Shown: positions 35,659 through 47,000, counted from the first letter of the stretch. The stretch: 64,000 bases of DNA from Chryseobacterium paridis (GCF_016595215.1 NZ_JAENHK010000007.1:124001-188000), one strand, 5' to 3'. Program-made: numbers and translations. Notes: generated by a model from the letters alone, not told the origin.

Positions 35659-37071
35659 ATGAAAGAGGTAAAAAATAAATGGTTGGAGCTGATCATTGTA
35701 CTGGCCGCTCCTTTGCTTTCTGTAATTGATGTATTCATCATTAATGTTGCCATACCCACCATCAAAAAGGGAGTTCATGCCACAGATGGTGAGATGCAGT
35801 TTGTAATAGCTGGATACCTTCTTGGTTATGCCGCTTTCCTTATAACAGGAGGTAGGGCAGGAGATCATTTTGGACGGAAAAAAGTTTTCTTTTGGGGAAT
35901 GTTTGCCTTTACTGTTTCATCCTGTTTATGCGGATTATCACAATCAGCTTTTCAACTCAATGTAACAAGAATTTTTCAGGGGTTAAGTGCATCATTTATG
36001 GTTCCGCAAACCATCGCATTTATACAAGTGCTTTTTACTGATACCAAAGAACGGGCAAAAGCCTTTGGTTTGTATGGTATTACACTTGGAACTGCTGCTG
36101 TCATCGGACAGGTACTGGGAGGCTATTTATCAGATATCCATTGGATCATAGATGGCTGGCGATTGGTCTTTTTCATCAATCTTCCGATTGGAATTATCAC
36201 CCTTTGGGCAACGCATAAATACCTTACCGAAACGCCAAAACATGAAACTACAAAATTTGACTATACCGGAATATTGATTTTGACTTTAGCATTATTCTCT
36301 CTTATTTATCCTCTGATACAAGGACGTGAATCTGGATGGCCGTTGTGGAGTTTCGCATTGCTTACTTTATCTGCCATTCTGTTTGCCTTTTTCATATACA
36401 ATCAAAAAATTAAGCTTTCCAAAAATGAAAATCCTTTAATCGATGTCAGGCTATTCAGGATAAAAGATTTCAATATAGGACTGGTTGCGGTGCTATTCCA
36501 TTTTATGTTGCATACAGCATATCTTTTGCTCAGCGCAGTATATCTGCAAAATGGACTTGGTATTTCAGCTTTAGATAGTGGGTTATATTTTATTGTTCCC
36601 GGGATTTTATTTATTGTATCTTCTCTATTGGCTTCGCGATTGATTATTATATTTGGGAAAAGAGTATTACAAGTTGGGGTGATTATTTTGTTTATTGCTT
36701 TTTACCTTCAAATGACAGTATGGAAACCAGGAATCAGTACAGGGTTGATTATCGGATTAATGGCAACCTGGGGATTTGGAAACGGACTTGTGCTTCCGTC
36801 CTTATTGAATATTGCTCTTAAAAATGTACCTTCACAATATGCTGGCGCAGCAGCAGGAATCTATTCGACATTTCAGCAAACGGCTTCTGCGTTGGGAGTA
36901 AGTATAATCGGTGGTGTATTTTTTTATTTTTCAAAAGATGGGTGGCAAATGGCTTATCATTTTGGAGTCATATGCCTGTTGATCTGCGTAGTGATCGTAG
37001 GGCTTATGCTACAATTGCTACCCGGTACGAAACCGGTAACTGAAACTGCTGAAAAAATCATCAAGACATAA
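35659..37071 (+). CDS. DHA2-type MFS drug transporter (EmrB/QacA-like)
   Basis: A 470-residue inner membrane antiporter with about 14 hydrophobic segments. Motif A appears as GRAGDHFGRKK and the motif C region as GITLGTAAVIGQVLGGYLSD; INVAIPTI near the N-terminus (SVIDVFIINVAIPTI) is the D1 motif of 14-TMS pumps. Substrate unknown. Co-transcribed with the upstream TetR gene and followed after 3 bases by the alkyltransferase gene. Confidence 0.93.
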   Translation: MKEVKNKWLELIIVLAAPLLSVIDVFIINVAIPTIKKGVHATDGEMQFVIAGYLLGYAAFLITGGRAGDHFGRKKVFFWGMFAFTVSSCLCGLSQSAFQLNVTRIFQGLSASFMVPQTIAFIQVLFTDTKERAKAFGLYGITLGTAAVIGQVLGGYLSDIHWIIDGWRLVFFINLPIGIITLWATHKYLTETPKHETTKFDYTGILILTLALFSLIYPLIQGRESGWPLWSFALLTLSAILFAFFIYNQKIKLSKNENPLIDVRLFRIKDFNIGLVAVLFHFMLHTAYLLLSAVYLQNGLGISALDSGLYFIVPGILFIVSSLLASRLIIIFGKRVLQVGVIILFIAFYLQMTVWKPGISTGLIIGLMATWGFGNGLVLPSLLNIALKNVPSQYAGAAAGIYSTFQQTASALGVSIIGGVFFYFSKDGWQMAYHFGVICLLICVVIVGLMLQLLPGTKPVTETAEKIIKT

Positions 37072-37074
37072 ATC

Positions 37075-37584
37075 ATGGAAGATAAAAAACTGGTGTATAA
37101 AGATATCTCTTCCCCTGTTGGGTTAATAAGGACGATTGCTTCGGATCAAGGCCTCGTAGCCATAATCTGGGAAGGTGAGGACTATAAAAGAACCAAACTT
37201 TCTGTCCCTGTGAGAGAAGATCAACATCCGATACTTGTGCAAACCGAAAAAGAATTAAAAGAATATTTTGAAAATAAGAGGAGGACTTTTGATATTCCAC
37301 TTGACTTTAAAGGGACTGAGTTTCAGGTTAAAGTTTGGGAAGCCTTGTTGAAAATTCCTTATGGTGTTATAAAAACTTATGGAGAGCTGGCTAAAATCCT
37401 TGGTGATATAAAAGCAGTACGTGCCGTTGGTGGAGCTTTGAATAAAAATCCGATATCCATTATTGTTCCGTGTCATAGAGTAGTAGGTGCATCCGGGAAA
37501 TTGGTTGGTTTTGCAGGAGGTCTGGAAAATAAATCGATTTTACTTGATCTCGAAAAGGGTTTCAGAATGCCCTCCTTGTTTTAA
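37075..37584 (+). CDS. Methylated-DNA--protein-cysteine S-methyltransferase (Ogt/AGT)
   Basis: Suicide repair protein that moves alkyl groups from O6-guanine to its own Cys133 in the motif IVPCHRVV. The 169 residues include the HTH region GELAKILGDIKAVRAVGGAL with the Arg finger and Asn hinge. Full length. It starts 3 bases after the MFS gene and is followed by a DNA glycosylase, giving a small alkylation-repair unit. Confidence 0.95.
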   Translation: MEDKKLVYKDISSPVGLIRTIASDQGLVAIIWEGEDYKRTKLSVPVREDQHPILVQTEKELKEYFENKRRTFDIPLDFKGTEFQVKVWEALLKIPYGVIKTYGELAKILGDIKAVRAVGGALNKNPISIIVPCHRVVGASGKLVGFAGGLENKSILLDLEKGFRMPSLF

Positions 37585-37611
37585 ATATAATATGAAAAAA
37601 ATATAAACTGT

Positions 37612-38262
37612 ATGGATCAAACATCAGAAATCACGACATTCAACCTTGAAAACTTTCACCAGTTATGTGAGCATTTAGCCAATAAGGATGCAGATTTAAG
37701 AGGCATTTTAAATACTCATGGCTACCCTCCGATGTGGACAAGGGATAATACTTTCGAAACACTTGTCCATATTATTTTAGAGCAACAGGTTTCTTTGGCA
37801 TCGGCTTTATCTGCCTTGAATAAACTGAGAGAAAAAGTAGTGGAAATTACTCCTGAAAATGTTCTTAAACTTAATGATGAAGAGATGAGAGAATGTTATG
37901 TAAGCCGTCAAAAAACTGCTTATATCAAGGGATTGGCACAAGCAATTGTAAGTGATGAAATAAATCTTAAGGAATTATCAGAAATGTCCAATGACGAAGC
38001 CCGAAAAACATTAGTCAATCTAAAGGGAATCGGCAACTGGACGGTTGATGTATATCTGATGTTTACTCTTCAACGAACAGATATCTTCCCAATTGGTGAC
38101 CTGGCAGCAGTCAATGCTTTAAAACGTCTGAAACAACTTCCATCCAAAGCTTCAAGGGAGGAAATTCTTGAAATAAGTGAACTATGGAAACCTTTCCGTT
38201 CGATCGCTTCTATGATGCTATGGCATTACTATTTATCCAATGCAAAGAAGAAAGCACTGTAA
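37612..38262 (+). CDS. DNA-3-methyladenine glycosylase (AlkA-like HhH-GPD)
   Basis: Removes alkylated bases from DNA. The 216 residues hold the helix-hairpin-helix LKGIGNWT (137-144) and the catalytic Asp163 in FPIGDLAAVNAL. LEQQVSLASALSALNKL is the conserved N-terminal motif. Short form without the extra N-terminal domain of E. coli AlkA. It pairs with the alkyltransferase gene 27 bases upstream. Confidence 0.92.
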   Translation: MDQTSEITTFNLENFHQLCEHLANKDADLRGILNTHGYPPMWTRDNTFETLVHIILEQQVSLASALSALNKLREKVVEITPENVLKLNDEEMRECYVSRQKTAYIKGLAQAIVSDEINLKELSEMSNDEARKTLVNLKGIGNWTVDVYLMFTLQRTDIFPIGDLAAVNALKRLKQLPSKASREEILEISELWKPFRSIASMMLWHYYLSNAKKKAL

Positions 38263-38290
38263 AGGTATTGCGGTAATTCAACTGCATTTG

Positions 38291-39070
38291 CTATTTCTTT
38301 TCAAGATCTTGAAAATAGAGCATCACTTTTCTTTCAGTTTCATTTTGTAAAATTATGGAGGTATCGAAGAGGACTTTCCTTAACTGTCTATATAACAAAA
38401 CAGAATGGTGTAGGCATTCCAGTAAGGATTTTCGATCATAATGTGGTAGGGTGAGTTTTAAATCTTCAAGATCACCCTTATTCAATTCCATTTCAACTTT
38501 TCTTACTCCTCTAGGGAGATTATTATTTTTAATATGGAGCAGGGGACCAAAAACAACCATTCTCAAAAAGCCTAAGAAGTCAAATGCTTCAAAATATTCA
38601 CCCCTACCAATCTTTAGTAATGCATAGTGTATCCAAATCCAAAACCGATCTTCAATCCACTGATAATCGGGATATGGGAAATTTGAAGTTGAGTCATTAA
38701 TAGCCTTTTGAAGCCTGTTGTCTTTGTCAAAAAGAATTGTTGGTGTTTCAACTCTATGATGAAATTCTTCTAATGTCACGAATTTTATGTCAACATGCAA
38801 GAGGGGATTGTCATATAGACAAATCAAAAGCCTTGGCTCTCCAACATGTTCTCCCGTGAATGCTGAAAGAAAACTACCAAGACGTTTTGCATAATCCACC
38901 ATCTTATCTTTGTTATCACTGATTTTTTCATCAGTTACAATGATTAAGTCCAAATCCGAAAACTCATCTATTTGATTAGCTATCCAGGAACCCCCAACAG
39001 CTAAACCAATGGTATGTTGATCTGTTTCTAAAATTTCTTTAGCTCGCTGTGCAAATTCAATTTGTATCAT
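38291..39070 (-). CDS. Nucleotidyltransferase-fold protein
   Basis: A 259-residue protein with the Pol-beta nucleotidyltransferase signature GGSWIANQIDEFSDLDLIIV, giving Gly-Ser at 27-28 and Asp39/Asp41 as metal ligands. The rest is helical, as in aminoglycoside adenylyltransferases and related MNT proteins. Some databases, as I recall, carry transporter names for such proteins; the sequence has no membrane segments and does not support that. Substrate unknown. Confidence 0.8.
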   Translation of the reverse strand: MIQIEFAQRAKEILETDQHTIGLAVGGSWIANQIDEFSDLDLIIVTDEKISDNKDKMVDYAKRLGSFLSAFTGEHVGEPRLLICLYDNPLLHVDIKFVTLEEFHHRVETPTILFDKDNRLQKAINDSTSNFPYPDYQWIEDRFWIWIHYALLKIGRGEYFEAFDFLGFLRMVVFGPLLHIKNNNLPRGVRKVEMELNKGDLEDLKLTLPHYDRKSLLECLHHSVLLYRQLRKVLFDTSIILQNETERKVMLYFQDLEKK

Positions 39071-39482
39071 TTGGGAGTTTCAGGTTAGCTTTAATAGTTA
39101 CGGTGTAATAGAAAATATTAAAGAGGAATATAAATTTATTAAAATCTTAAGTAGCTGAAAAACAAATATTAATTTTTTTAATTCTAATAAAATATTAGTT
39201 ATGATATCAAACCAATTTAAAAGTAAAATAGCTGTCTATCTTTTCAATACTTTCAAAGATTTTCCAACTTGTTCTAAACTATTTGCATCTTATATTTAAC
39301 GCGTCAAGTTCTGGCGTTATATCCTAATATCTTTGCATTATACAAAATGTAACACTTTAAAAATGAGAAAGTAAAAACATGATGCAATTCATGTTAAATC
39401 TTTTTAAAGTGAAATTAATGAATGCTAAAAAATGTTAAATTTGCACGATTTTAAATTAACATAAGGAAACTAAAAAATAATA
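39071..39482. other. Regulatory gap upstream of the T9SS/RHS locus
   Basis: No gene. Two exact TAnnTTTG boxes occur, TATCTTTG at 39328-39335 and TAAATTTG at 39436-39443, the latter the likely promoter for the T9SS gene at 39483. An inverted repeat CACTTTAAAAA (39353-39363) and TTTTTAAAGTG (39401-39411), with AACATGA...TCATGTT nested inside, could be a regulator site or a leader hairpin between the two promoters. Confidence 0.45.
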
Positions 39483-41150
39483 ATGATAAAACTCTACATA
39501 AGTGTATTTTCGATTTGCACAATGCTGAGCCTTTCGGCTCAGGAAGTAATCTGGCAAAAGGATATCAAGTCCAATACTCAGGATTTTCTAAGTCAGGTGA
39601 CAACGACTATTGATCAGCAGTATTTGATTACGGGGAGTGTTATTCAGCAAGGTAGCCTTCGAGAGCCTCAGGCTACGAACAAGCAAAATAACGGATATGA
39701 TTTCCATTTAGTGAAACTGAATCAGCAAGGTGACCAGGTTTGGGAGAAATATTTTGCGGGACAGAATCATGATTATTTATCTTCAACAGTTACTACTCAA
39801 GATGGCGGGTTCCTTCTTTCAGGAACCACGTATTCATCAAAGGGATTTGATAAAAAAGATGGTTCCAAGGGAGGTTCGGATATCTGGCTGATCAGAATCA
39901 ATGAATTTGGTGATGAATTGTGGCAAAAAACATTGGGAACTTCTGCTGATGAAGAAGCCAGAGCTGTTATTCAAACTACTGATTTAGGTTTCTTTGTAGC
40001 AGGAAATGTGCAAAGTTCCCTTCGAGAACCTCAGGGAACTTCAACACAAAAGACACCAACGACATCTGGTTATGGATCAAAAGATGTCTGGATCACCAGA
40101 CTTGATAAAAACGGAAAAGAAATTTCACAACTTGTTTTAGGTGGTTCTGGGTTAGACGAAGTAGAGAAAATGATTCCAACGAAGGATGGTGGGGCTTTAT
40201 TAGGGGTTTATTCGAGGAGTTCCGAGGTTCGGGTTTCGAGTTCCGGGAATCAAAATTCAACGATAATAACCTCGAATCTCGTATCCCGCTACCCAAAAAC
40301 CACCAACAATGAAGGTGAGGGTGATTACTGGATTGTAAAACTTTCAAAAGACGGAAAAGTAGAATGGGAAAAGAACTATGGAGGTAAAGGAGATGATCAT
40401 TTGAGAACATTGGCACTAACCTCAACTGGCTACGTTATCGGTGGTGAAAGTCGTTCTGAACGCTCAGGAAACAAGACTGTAGGAATTGAAGAGGGAACAG
40501 ATCTTTGGTTAATCTCTTTAAATGAAAGAGGCGATGAACAGTGGCAAAAATCCTACAACTTTAAGAACAGGGATATTTTGATGGGAATGAGTGTGATACA
40601 GAGCCAAGATACAAGAGCCAAGAACCCAGAGGTTACCAAAGGAATATTGTTGGGTGGATATACTCAGGCTGAAGGAAGAATAGAAACAGATGATGAAACC
40701 TTCTGGATGTTGTATCTGAATCAGGATGGTAATGAACAGTGGAGAAAATACGTAAAAGGAGAATCCAGAAAGAAAGAAGAGAGATTATCTGATATCAAAT
40801 TAAACAGAGACGGTTCAATCATTTTAGCTGGAACCAGTGCAGAAGAGCTTGGAAAAGAGAATTGGAAGATTATTAAACTGGGAGATAAACAACTTGATCA
40901 ATTGATCGAAAAGCAAGATATTAAGATCTATCCGAATCCGATATCAGATTATGCTTATGTAGAAATAGGTTTTGATTTTAAAGAGGCTGATATTACTTTA
41001 TATGATATGGGAGGAAGACAACTCCAAAATTTAAAAACGAAGAATAAAGTGACTAAGATCAATACTCAGCCTTTAATTCAAGGTGCTTATTTGGTGGTGA
41101 TTAAAACAGATACGAATAAAACAGCGAACGCTAAACTAATAAAGAAATAA
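39483..41150 (+). CDS. Secreted beta-repeat protein with T9SS type A sorting domain
   Basis: A 555-residue exported protein. A signal peptide ending SLSAQ is followed by about eight blade-like repeats of the pattern D-xxW-L-x-L-x-x-x-G-x-xxW-x-K...DGG. The last 75 residues (IYPNPISDYAYVEI..., GAYLVVIKT) are a type A sorting domain recognised by the type IX secretion system, so it reaches the cell surface. Four short insertions (SLREPQAT, SLREPQGT, SSEVRVSSSG, QSQDTRAKNPE) are encoded by DNA that looks like intergenic repeat elements. It is followed after 4 bases by an RHS-type gene. Confidence 0.9.
   Translation: MIKLYISVFSICTMLSLSAQEVIWQKDIKSNTQDFLSQVTTTIDQQYLITGSVIQQGSLREPQATNKQNNGYDFHLVKLNQQGDQVWEKYFAGQNHDYLSSTVTTQDGGFLLSGTTYSSKGFDKKDGSKGGSDIWLIRINEFGDELWQKTLGTSADEEARAVIQTTDLGFFVAGNVQSSLREPQGTSTQKTPTTSGYGSKDVWITRLDKNGKEISQLVLGGSGLDEVEKMIPTKDGGALLGVYSRSSEVRVSSSGNQNSTIITSNLVSRYPKTTNNEGEGDYWIVKLSKDGKVEWEKNYGGKGDDHLRTLALTSTGYVIGGESRSERSGNKTVGIEEGTDLWLISLNERGDEQWQKSYNFKNRDILMGMSVIQSQDTRAKNPEVTKGILLGGYTQAEGRIETDDETFWMLYLNQDGNEQWRKYVKGESRKKEERLSDIKLNRDGSIILAGTSAEELGKENWKIIKLGDKQLDQLIEKQDIKIYPNPISDYAYVEIGFDFKEADITLYDMGGRQLQNLKTKNKVTKINTQPLIQGAYLVVIKTDTNKTANAKLIKK
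39652..39676. repeat. Palindromic element inside the coding sequence, copy 1
   Basis: GTAGCCT and AGGCTAC form a stem around the loop TCGAGAGCCTC. It is read in frame as SLREPQAT. Copy 2 (40016-40040) has the same loop except one base but a stem changed on both sides. Confidence 0.75.
40016..40040. repeat. Palindromic element inside the coding sequence, copy 2
   Basis: GTTCCCT and AGGGAAC form a stem around TCGAGAACCTC. Compared with copy 1, two of the seven stem pairs differ and both sides changed together, so pairing is kept. Read in frame as SLREPQGT. Confidence 0.75.
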
Positions 41151-41154
41151 ACAA

Positions 41155-44004
41155 ATGAGAAAAAACAACTTTATAAAAAACCTGTTTTTCTTTTGCTTTT
41201 TTGTTTATAGCATAATTGCTTATGGACAAAGCGGAAATACTTTTGAACTTCAGAAAAGCAATTATGAGAGCATGGGTACAGTGGATATCGCCCGAGGGAA
41301 TCCCAGTATAGGTATTCCTCTATTCAATATTCCTACACAATCTTCCAAACTTAAGATCAATGTTGGAATAAGCTATTCTGCTTCAGGTATTTCATCCAAG
41401 CAAATGATTACTGATATTGGCATGGGATGGAACCTTACAGCGGGATCTTATGTATCAAGGTCTTCTCATAATTATGTGAAAGAGTATGAAGCAGGTAAGA
41501 TTAATGATAAAAAGGTATACAATTCCAATATGTTTCAGTATAGCTGTCCTGGAGGAAGTGGAAGATTTGCAATAGCCTATGATAAAGCTACTAATGGAGC
41601 GAAAATTATACAAACAGAAACTTCAAAAACCAGGATCATCTTCGAGAAGACTACTGATACCACAAAATACCTGATAAAATCTTTTACAGTAATTGATGAA
41701 AATGGGTTAAAATATATTTTTGATAAAAACGATATATCATTTTATGGAATACTGAATAAGAAAGAATTGTTTCAGAGTGCTTATAACCTTACTCAAATAA
41801 AAGATGAAGGAAATAATACCATTGTAACCTATGATTATGTTCCTTATACACAGAGTATTTCAGGTGTCGGCGGAACACAGTATATTGTAAAAAACAAGCT
41901 TTTGAAAATCAATATAACGAACATTGGATCCATTGATTTTCAATATTATCAAGGCAGTGCACCCTTACCCGTTACCAACTGGACACCAACCTCTGGAGAT
42001 CGTGATGCTTATTTGCTACAAAAATTAATACTCAAAGATGCAGGGTCAAGAGTTATCCATCAATATCAGGTAAATACCAATGGAAAAGAGCTACTCTCTT
42101 TATCTAAATTGGATAAGAATAATAACGTGATTGAGAAATACAGCTTTGACTATCTTTCTAATAATGGTGTAAGTATAGATAAAAAAGATGAGTTCGGTTT
42201 TGGAACGGTTTCTTCCTACCAAATCTTTGAACAGGATAGATTATATAATACTGGGGAAGTTAATCCTCATTTTGCCAATAATGGGGTTTTACAGGCAATA
42301 CATTTGCCATCAGGAGGAAAAATAGAATATGAATTCGAGTCAAATACACTACCTGTACCAAGTCGTCAGTATAGTGTATCTTATAGCGGTGGTAGTATCC
42401 TAAATCATCCTTTTAAAGATTTTAAGCTGGTAAAAATAGCTGAGATCAACTTTGATATGGCTATTACCAGAGACTATTCCTTTACTGTTGACAGCTCTGT
42501 GTATACTGATGTATGTTATATCATTGGTGGAGTAAATGACGTAGAATTAAAAAATGCAGGACCTGTTCCTTTTTCCTATAGAATTAATAAGGCTAATGGT
42601 ACAGAAGTACCAAGGTCAACATTTAAAAATGATACAGAGACTTCCAGTTATGAGTATTTTATAACCAATGGCATAAACAAAATACGGTTGATAGGTTCAG
42701 AACTTGAGAAAGGATCATTTATTATATATGGAGTAAAAAAGCTTTCTGAACCTTTTAACTATACCAGAGGCTTGAGGGTGAAAAGTATTAAAAAATATGA
42801 TGATCCTAATGCTACACCTATAGAAATACTGGAATATAATTATGATGATTTTTCAAAACCTGGAGTTCCTAATAGTGTGCTTTATGGCTGGGATAATAGC
42901 AGTATTCTGCTAGATGGTGGATTTTATCAACCTTATGAAGAGATGCTTTATAAAAATATAAAAGTTACCAATACAACTAAGAACTATTCTACCAAGTATT
43001 CTTTTATTATGCCTAATGATAATAGTGGACAATTAAACCTACCATTTCAAAATTCCTTCAATTATGCTGATCTTAATTATAATATTTTGAATATGTTGCT
43101 TCCTGAAAAAATTGAGCAATATAAAGGGAATGGACAACTGGCACAGAAAAATGAATATCAGTACACCATAAATTATACTCCGATTGATGCTAATATTCCT
43201 GTTCCTCCAAAAATCCCATGGATAGAAACCCAGACTATCAATGGGTTTTCATATCCTGATACGAATACTGTTCTAAGCAGTTCAAGTACAATAACAGTAG
43301 AAGGTAAATATGGAAATATTATTAAAGAAATAGCTACTGACGAAACCGGAGATTATTCTGAAAAAAATTACAAATATGCTGATGATCTTAATAATCAGAA
43401 ACTTAAAAATGCCAATCTGATTGCAGTTCCCATACAATCAGAAATCAAAATAACCCAGGACGGAATTTCCAAAAACATCTCTAAATCTGAGGTGAAGTTT
43501 GACCGAACTACAGATGCTTATCCCTCTTCAACTGTTTCTTATGATGTAGTAAGTGGTACACCTTCTACAGAGGGAACTTTTGATAAATATGATGCATATG
43601 GAAATGTATTGCAGCTTACCGGTAAAAGTGGTGTTCCGGTAGCCTTAGTTTATGGATACAATAATACACTTCTAATCGCTAAGGTTGAAGGTATTACCTA
43701 TGACCAGCTTGCGGCTCTTAATATTATTCAGCCTATAGTGAATGCATCACTTAATGATATTTCAAATCCAGCTACGGAATCTACATTTATTACTGCTCTC
43801 GATACCTTTAGAAAGAATCAGAATTTGAAACAATATAATATAACAACCTATACTTATGATCCACTCATTGGAGTAACAAGTGAAACTTCTCCTACCGGAC
43901 TTCGAAAGAATTACCAATATGACAATGCTAACCAGTTGATTAAAATCACAGACAGAATGGGCATTACATTACAAGAGTTTAAGAGTAACCTTAAAAACCA
44001 ATGA
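41155..44004 (+). CDS. Secreted RHS/Tc B-like shell protein, first half of a split RHS system
   Basis: A 949-residue exported protein. A signal peptide (FFFCFFVYSIIAYGQ) precedes a SpvB/TcB-like N-terminal domain beginning GTVDIARGNPSIGIPLFNIP and GMGWNLTAGSYVSR. Many YD-type repeats follow. It ends with NYQYDNANQLIKITDRMG and has no toxin tip or sorting domain. It lies 4 bases after the T9SS gene and overlaps the next RHS gene by 4 bases or is directly followed by it. I infer that it forms the shell with the following protein, as TcB does with TcC. YD-repeat proteins of this kind are usual in Bacteroidota. Confidence 0.82.
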   Translation: MRKNNFIKNLFFFCFFVYSIIAYGQSGNTFELQKSNYESMGTVDIARGNPSIGIPLFNIPTQSSKLKINVGISYSASGISSKQMITDIGMGWNLTAGSYVSRSSHNYVKEYEAGKINDKKVYNSNMFQYSCPGGSGRFAIAYDKATNGAKIIQTETSKTRIIFEKTTDTTKYLIKSFTVIDENGLKYIFDKNDISFYGILNKKELFQSAYNLTQIKDEGNNTIVTYDYVPYTQSISGVGGTQYIVKNKLLKINITNIGSIDFQYYQGSAPLPVTNWTPTSGDRDAYLLQKLILKDAGSRVIHQYQVNTNGKELLSLSKLDKNNNVIEKYSFDYLSNNGVSIDKKDEFGFGTVSSYQIFEQDRLYNTGEVNPHFANNGVLQAIHLPSGGKIEYEFESNTLPVPSRQYSVSYSGGSILNHPFKDFKLVKIAEINFDMAITRDYSFTVDSSVYTDVCYIIGGVNDVELKNAGPVPFSYRINKANGTEVPRSTFKNDTETSSYEYFITNGINKIRLIGSELEKGSFIIYGVKKLSEPFNYTRGLRVKSIKKYDDPNATPIEILEYNYDDFSKPGVPNSVLYGWDNSSILLDGGFYQPYEEMLYKNIKVTNTTKNYSTKYSFIMPNDNSGQLNLPFQNSFNYADLNYNILNMLLPEKIEQYKGNGQLAQKNEYQYTINYTPIDANIPVPPKIPWIETQTINGFSYPDTNTVLSSSSTITVEGKYGNIIKEIATDETGDYSEKNYKYADDLNNQKLKNANLIAVPIQSEIKITQDGISKNISKSEVKFDRTTDAYPSSTVSYDVVSGTPSTEGTFDKYDAYGNVLQLTGKSGVPVALVYGYNNTLLIAKVEGITYDQLAALNIIQPIVNASLNDISNPATESTFITALDTFRKNQNLKQYNITTYTYDPLIGVTSETSPTGLRKNYQYDNANQLIKITDRMGITLQEFKSNLKNQ

Positions 44005-44042
44005 TCATGAAGTCAGGTATACAATACAAAGCACAGATCAGG

Positions 44043-47000
44043 ATGAAAAAAATTATTTTATGCTTGATGTTATTAATCTCTGGATGGAGCTTTGCCCAGT
44101 CAGGGCTTACTACCAACGAAAACTATTCTTATGCGAAAAGCTGTCTTACAGAAGATTGCTCCAAAAAAGTAGAATCAGTTCAATATTTCGATGGGCTTGC
44201 CCGTCCTAAGCAAACCATTAGTATCAAAGGAACTCCATCCGGAAAAGACGTAGTACAGCATATAGTATATGATCCTACCGGAATAACGAATAAAACTTAC
44301 CTGCCTGTCCCACAAAGTGTAACTCAGGATGGAGGCATTTATACGGATCCCCTTGCGAATGCTTCCCAGATTTATGGATTAGAAAAGATATTTGGAGTAA
44401 CAACAATGGATATCGCTCCTTATAACAGGGTAAAACAGAGCGTAAAACCGGGAAATGCCTGGGCAAATAAACCTGTACAGTACAATTATGGGACAAATGC
44501 GGCTAATGAAGTATTGAAATTCACGGCGTCTACGATATGGGAAAATAATGCTACTAAAACGGATATTGTTAAAGCTGGGTATTATCCTGTACAAAAACTT
44601 TCTAAAAATACGGTAACTAATGAAGATGGGAATACCAGTATAGAGTTCAAAAGCGCAAGTGGAAAAACTTTGCTGGTAAAGAAAGTAATTAGTGCATCGG
44701 AGAGTATAAACACTTACTACATTTATAACGAGTATAATCAGCTTGCCTTTGTACTCTCACCGGAAGCTTCAAAAGCAATTGAAAGCACGGCTAATGGAAC
44801 TAGTGTTTCTCAGAGTACACGTGATCTATTGTGCTACCAGTATAGATATGATTCAAAAGGAAGGCAGGTAGAAAAAAAATTGCCAGGAAAGGGATGGGAA
44901 TATTTTGTGTATGATAAAGCTGACAGGCTTATTATGACTCAGGATGCCGAATTAGGAAAAAAAGGAAAATGGTTTTTTTCAAAATATGATAGATTGGGAA
45001 GAGTGGTATATACCGGTATAGCTGATATTGGAGCTCAATTTATCAGGGATCAGGTTCAACGCAGTACCTATGATTATATTGATCAGGGGAAACCATGGAC
45101 AGAAGAACGGAATACAACGGGATTCACAAACAGTGGAATGACTGTATATTATGGTAATACAGCATACCCTACCACAATAGACAAAGTTTTAAGTATTAAT
45201 TATTATGATACTTATCCAACAGGAACCCCTGCACGGCCTACACAGATTCTAGGTGTCAATACAATCAGTGACAATACTGCTAATGCAGTCAGTACAAGAA
45301 GCCTTCCTACAGCTTCTTACGTAAAAAATATTGAAGATGATAACTGGACAAAAAGTTATATATGGTATGATGATAAAACCAGGCCAATCGGGACACATTC
45401 CATCAATCATTTAGGAGGATATACTAAAACGGAGTCTTTACTAGATTTTGCTGGTATACCGCAGCAATCCAAAGTATACCATAAAAGATTAAATGCTGAT
45501 ACGGAAAAAATCATCACTCAAACTTATGAGTATGACAGTGGGAACAGATTAAAAAAACAATGGCATCAGGTTGGAACTGGACCTCAGGAACTACTTGCAG
45601 AGAATACCTATAATGAACTGAATCAACTTTCAGGCAAAAAAGTAGGAAATAATATCCAGGATATTGTTTATACCTACAACATCCTGGGCGCTCTTACTAA
45701 AGTTAATGACCCTGCCAGTCTTAATGGAAAGTTATTTGCTTATGAGCTTAAATACCAGAACCCTGTTAATGCCAGCGTAAAATATAATGGAAACATTACT
45801 GAAACAGACTGGAGAACTACTTCAGATAATATACTAAGAAGGTATACTTATAGTTATGATGCTTTGAATAGGTTAACAAAGGGAACGTACTCGGAGCCCG
45901 GTTCATCAGTTCCTCAAAATGGGTTCTTTAATGAAACCATTGCGTATGACAATAACAGTAATATTACCAGTCTGCAAAGAAACGGAAAGAGCTTTGTCGG
46001 TACCTCTGAACTTATTGATAATTTGACATATTCTTATACAGGTAATAAACTTAATTCCGTTAATGATGCTTCTGGAAACTATAGTGGTTATCCAGATGTC
46101 TCAGGAAATAATATTACCTATGATGACAATGGTAGTATGAAGGATCATGTGGACAAAGGTATTCTCCAGATTGATTATAATTTTTTAAACCTACCGGATT
46201 ATGTAAAATTTGATAAGACTTATATACCAAGGTTATCAATCCCAGATGGTAAATACAACGTTAATACCAGGTATTTATACAGGTCAGATGGAACAAAATT
46301 AAAAAAGACTTATCAATACGGGTCTGCGGACTCAAATACGGAAACTTATACTATAACAGAGTATTTAGATGGATTTCAATATGAAAGCACAGCGAGTATT
46401 TTTAAACCTACTTCACCCCTTACTTTAAAGTTTGTTCCAACTTCTGAAGGCTACTACAATTTTGAAAATAATAAGTATATTTACAGCTATACCGATCATT
46501 TAGGAAATGTAAGGTTGAGCTATGCCAAAAATGGCTTAGGAACTGAGATCATTGAAGAAAACAATTACTATCCTTTTGGATTAAAACACCAAGGCTACAA
46601 CCAATTAAGCGGTAACCCAGCATACAACTATCAATATAATGGAAAAGAACTCCAGAAAGAAACTGGATGGAGTGATTATGGAGCAAGGATGTATATGTCA
46701 GACATCGGAAGATGGGGAGTGATAGATCCGTTATCTGAGACTTCCAGAAGACTTAGTCCTTATAACTATGCAGTTAATAATCCTATTAATTTTATAGATC
46801 CGGATGGCAGAAAATCTATTTATGCCCCTGCTATGGATCCTGAAAGATCTGTAGGATTTGGTGAACGAGGCGGTCTACTACGTTATTATGCTAGTGGAGG
46901 CCATGGTGGAGTGGCTGATTATTTAGAATATTTGGGGCAGCAAAATGGAACCGCAACGTCTCTGTTAATTGCAATGTCTAAACTTAATATTGTAGGAGGT

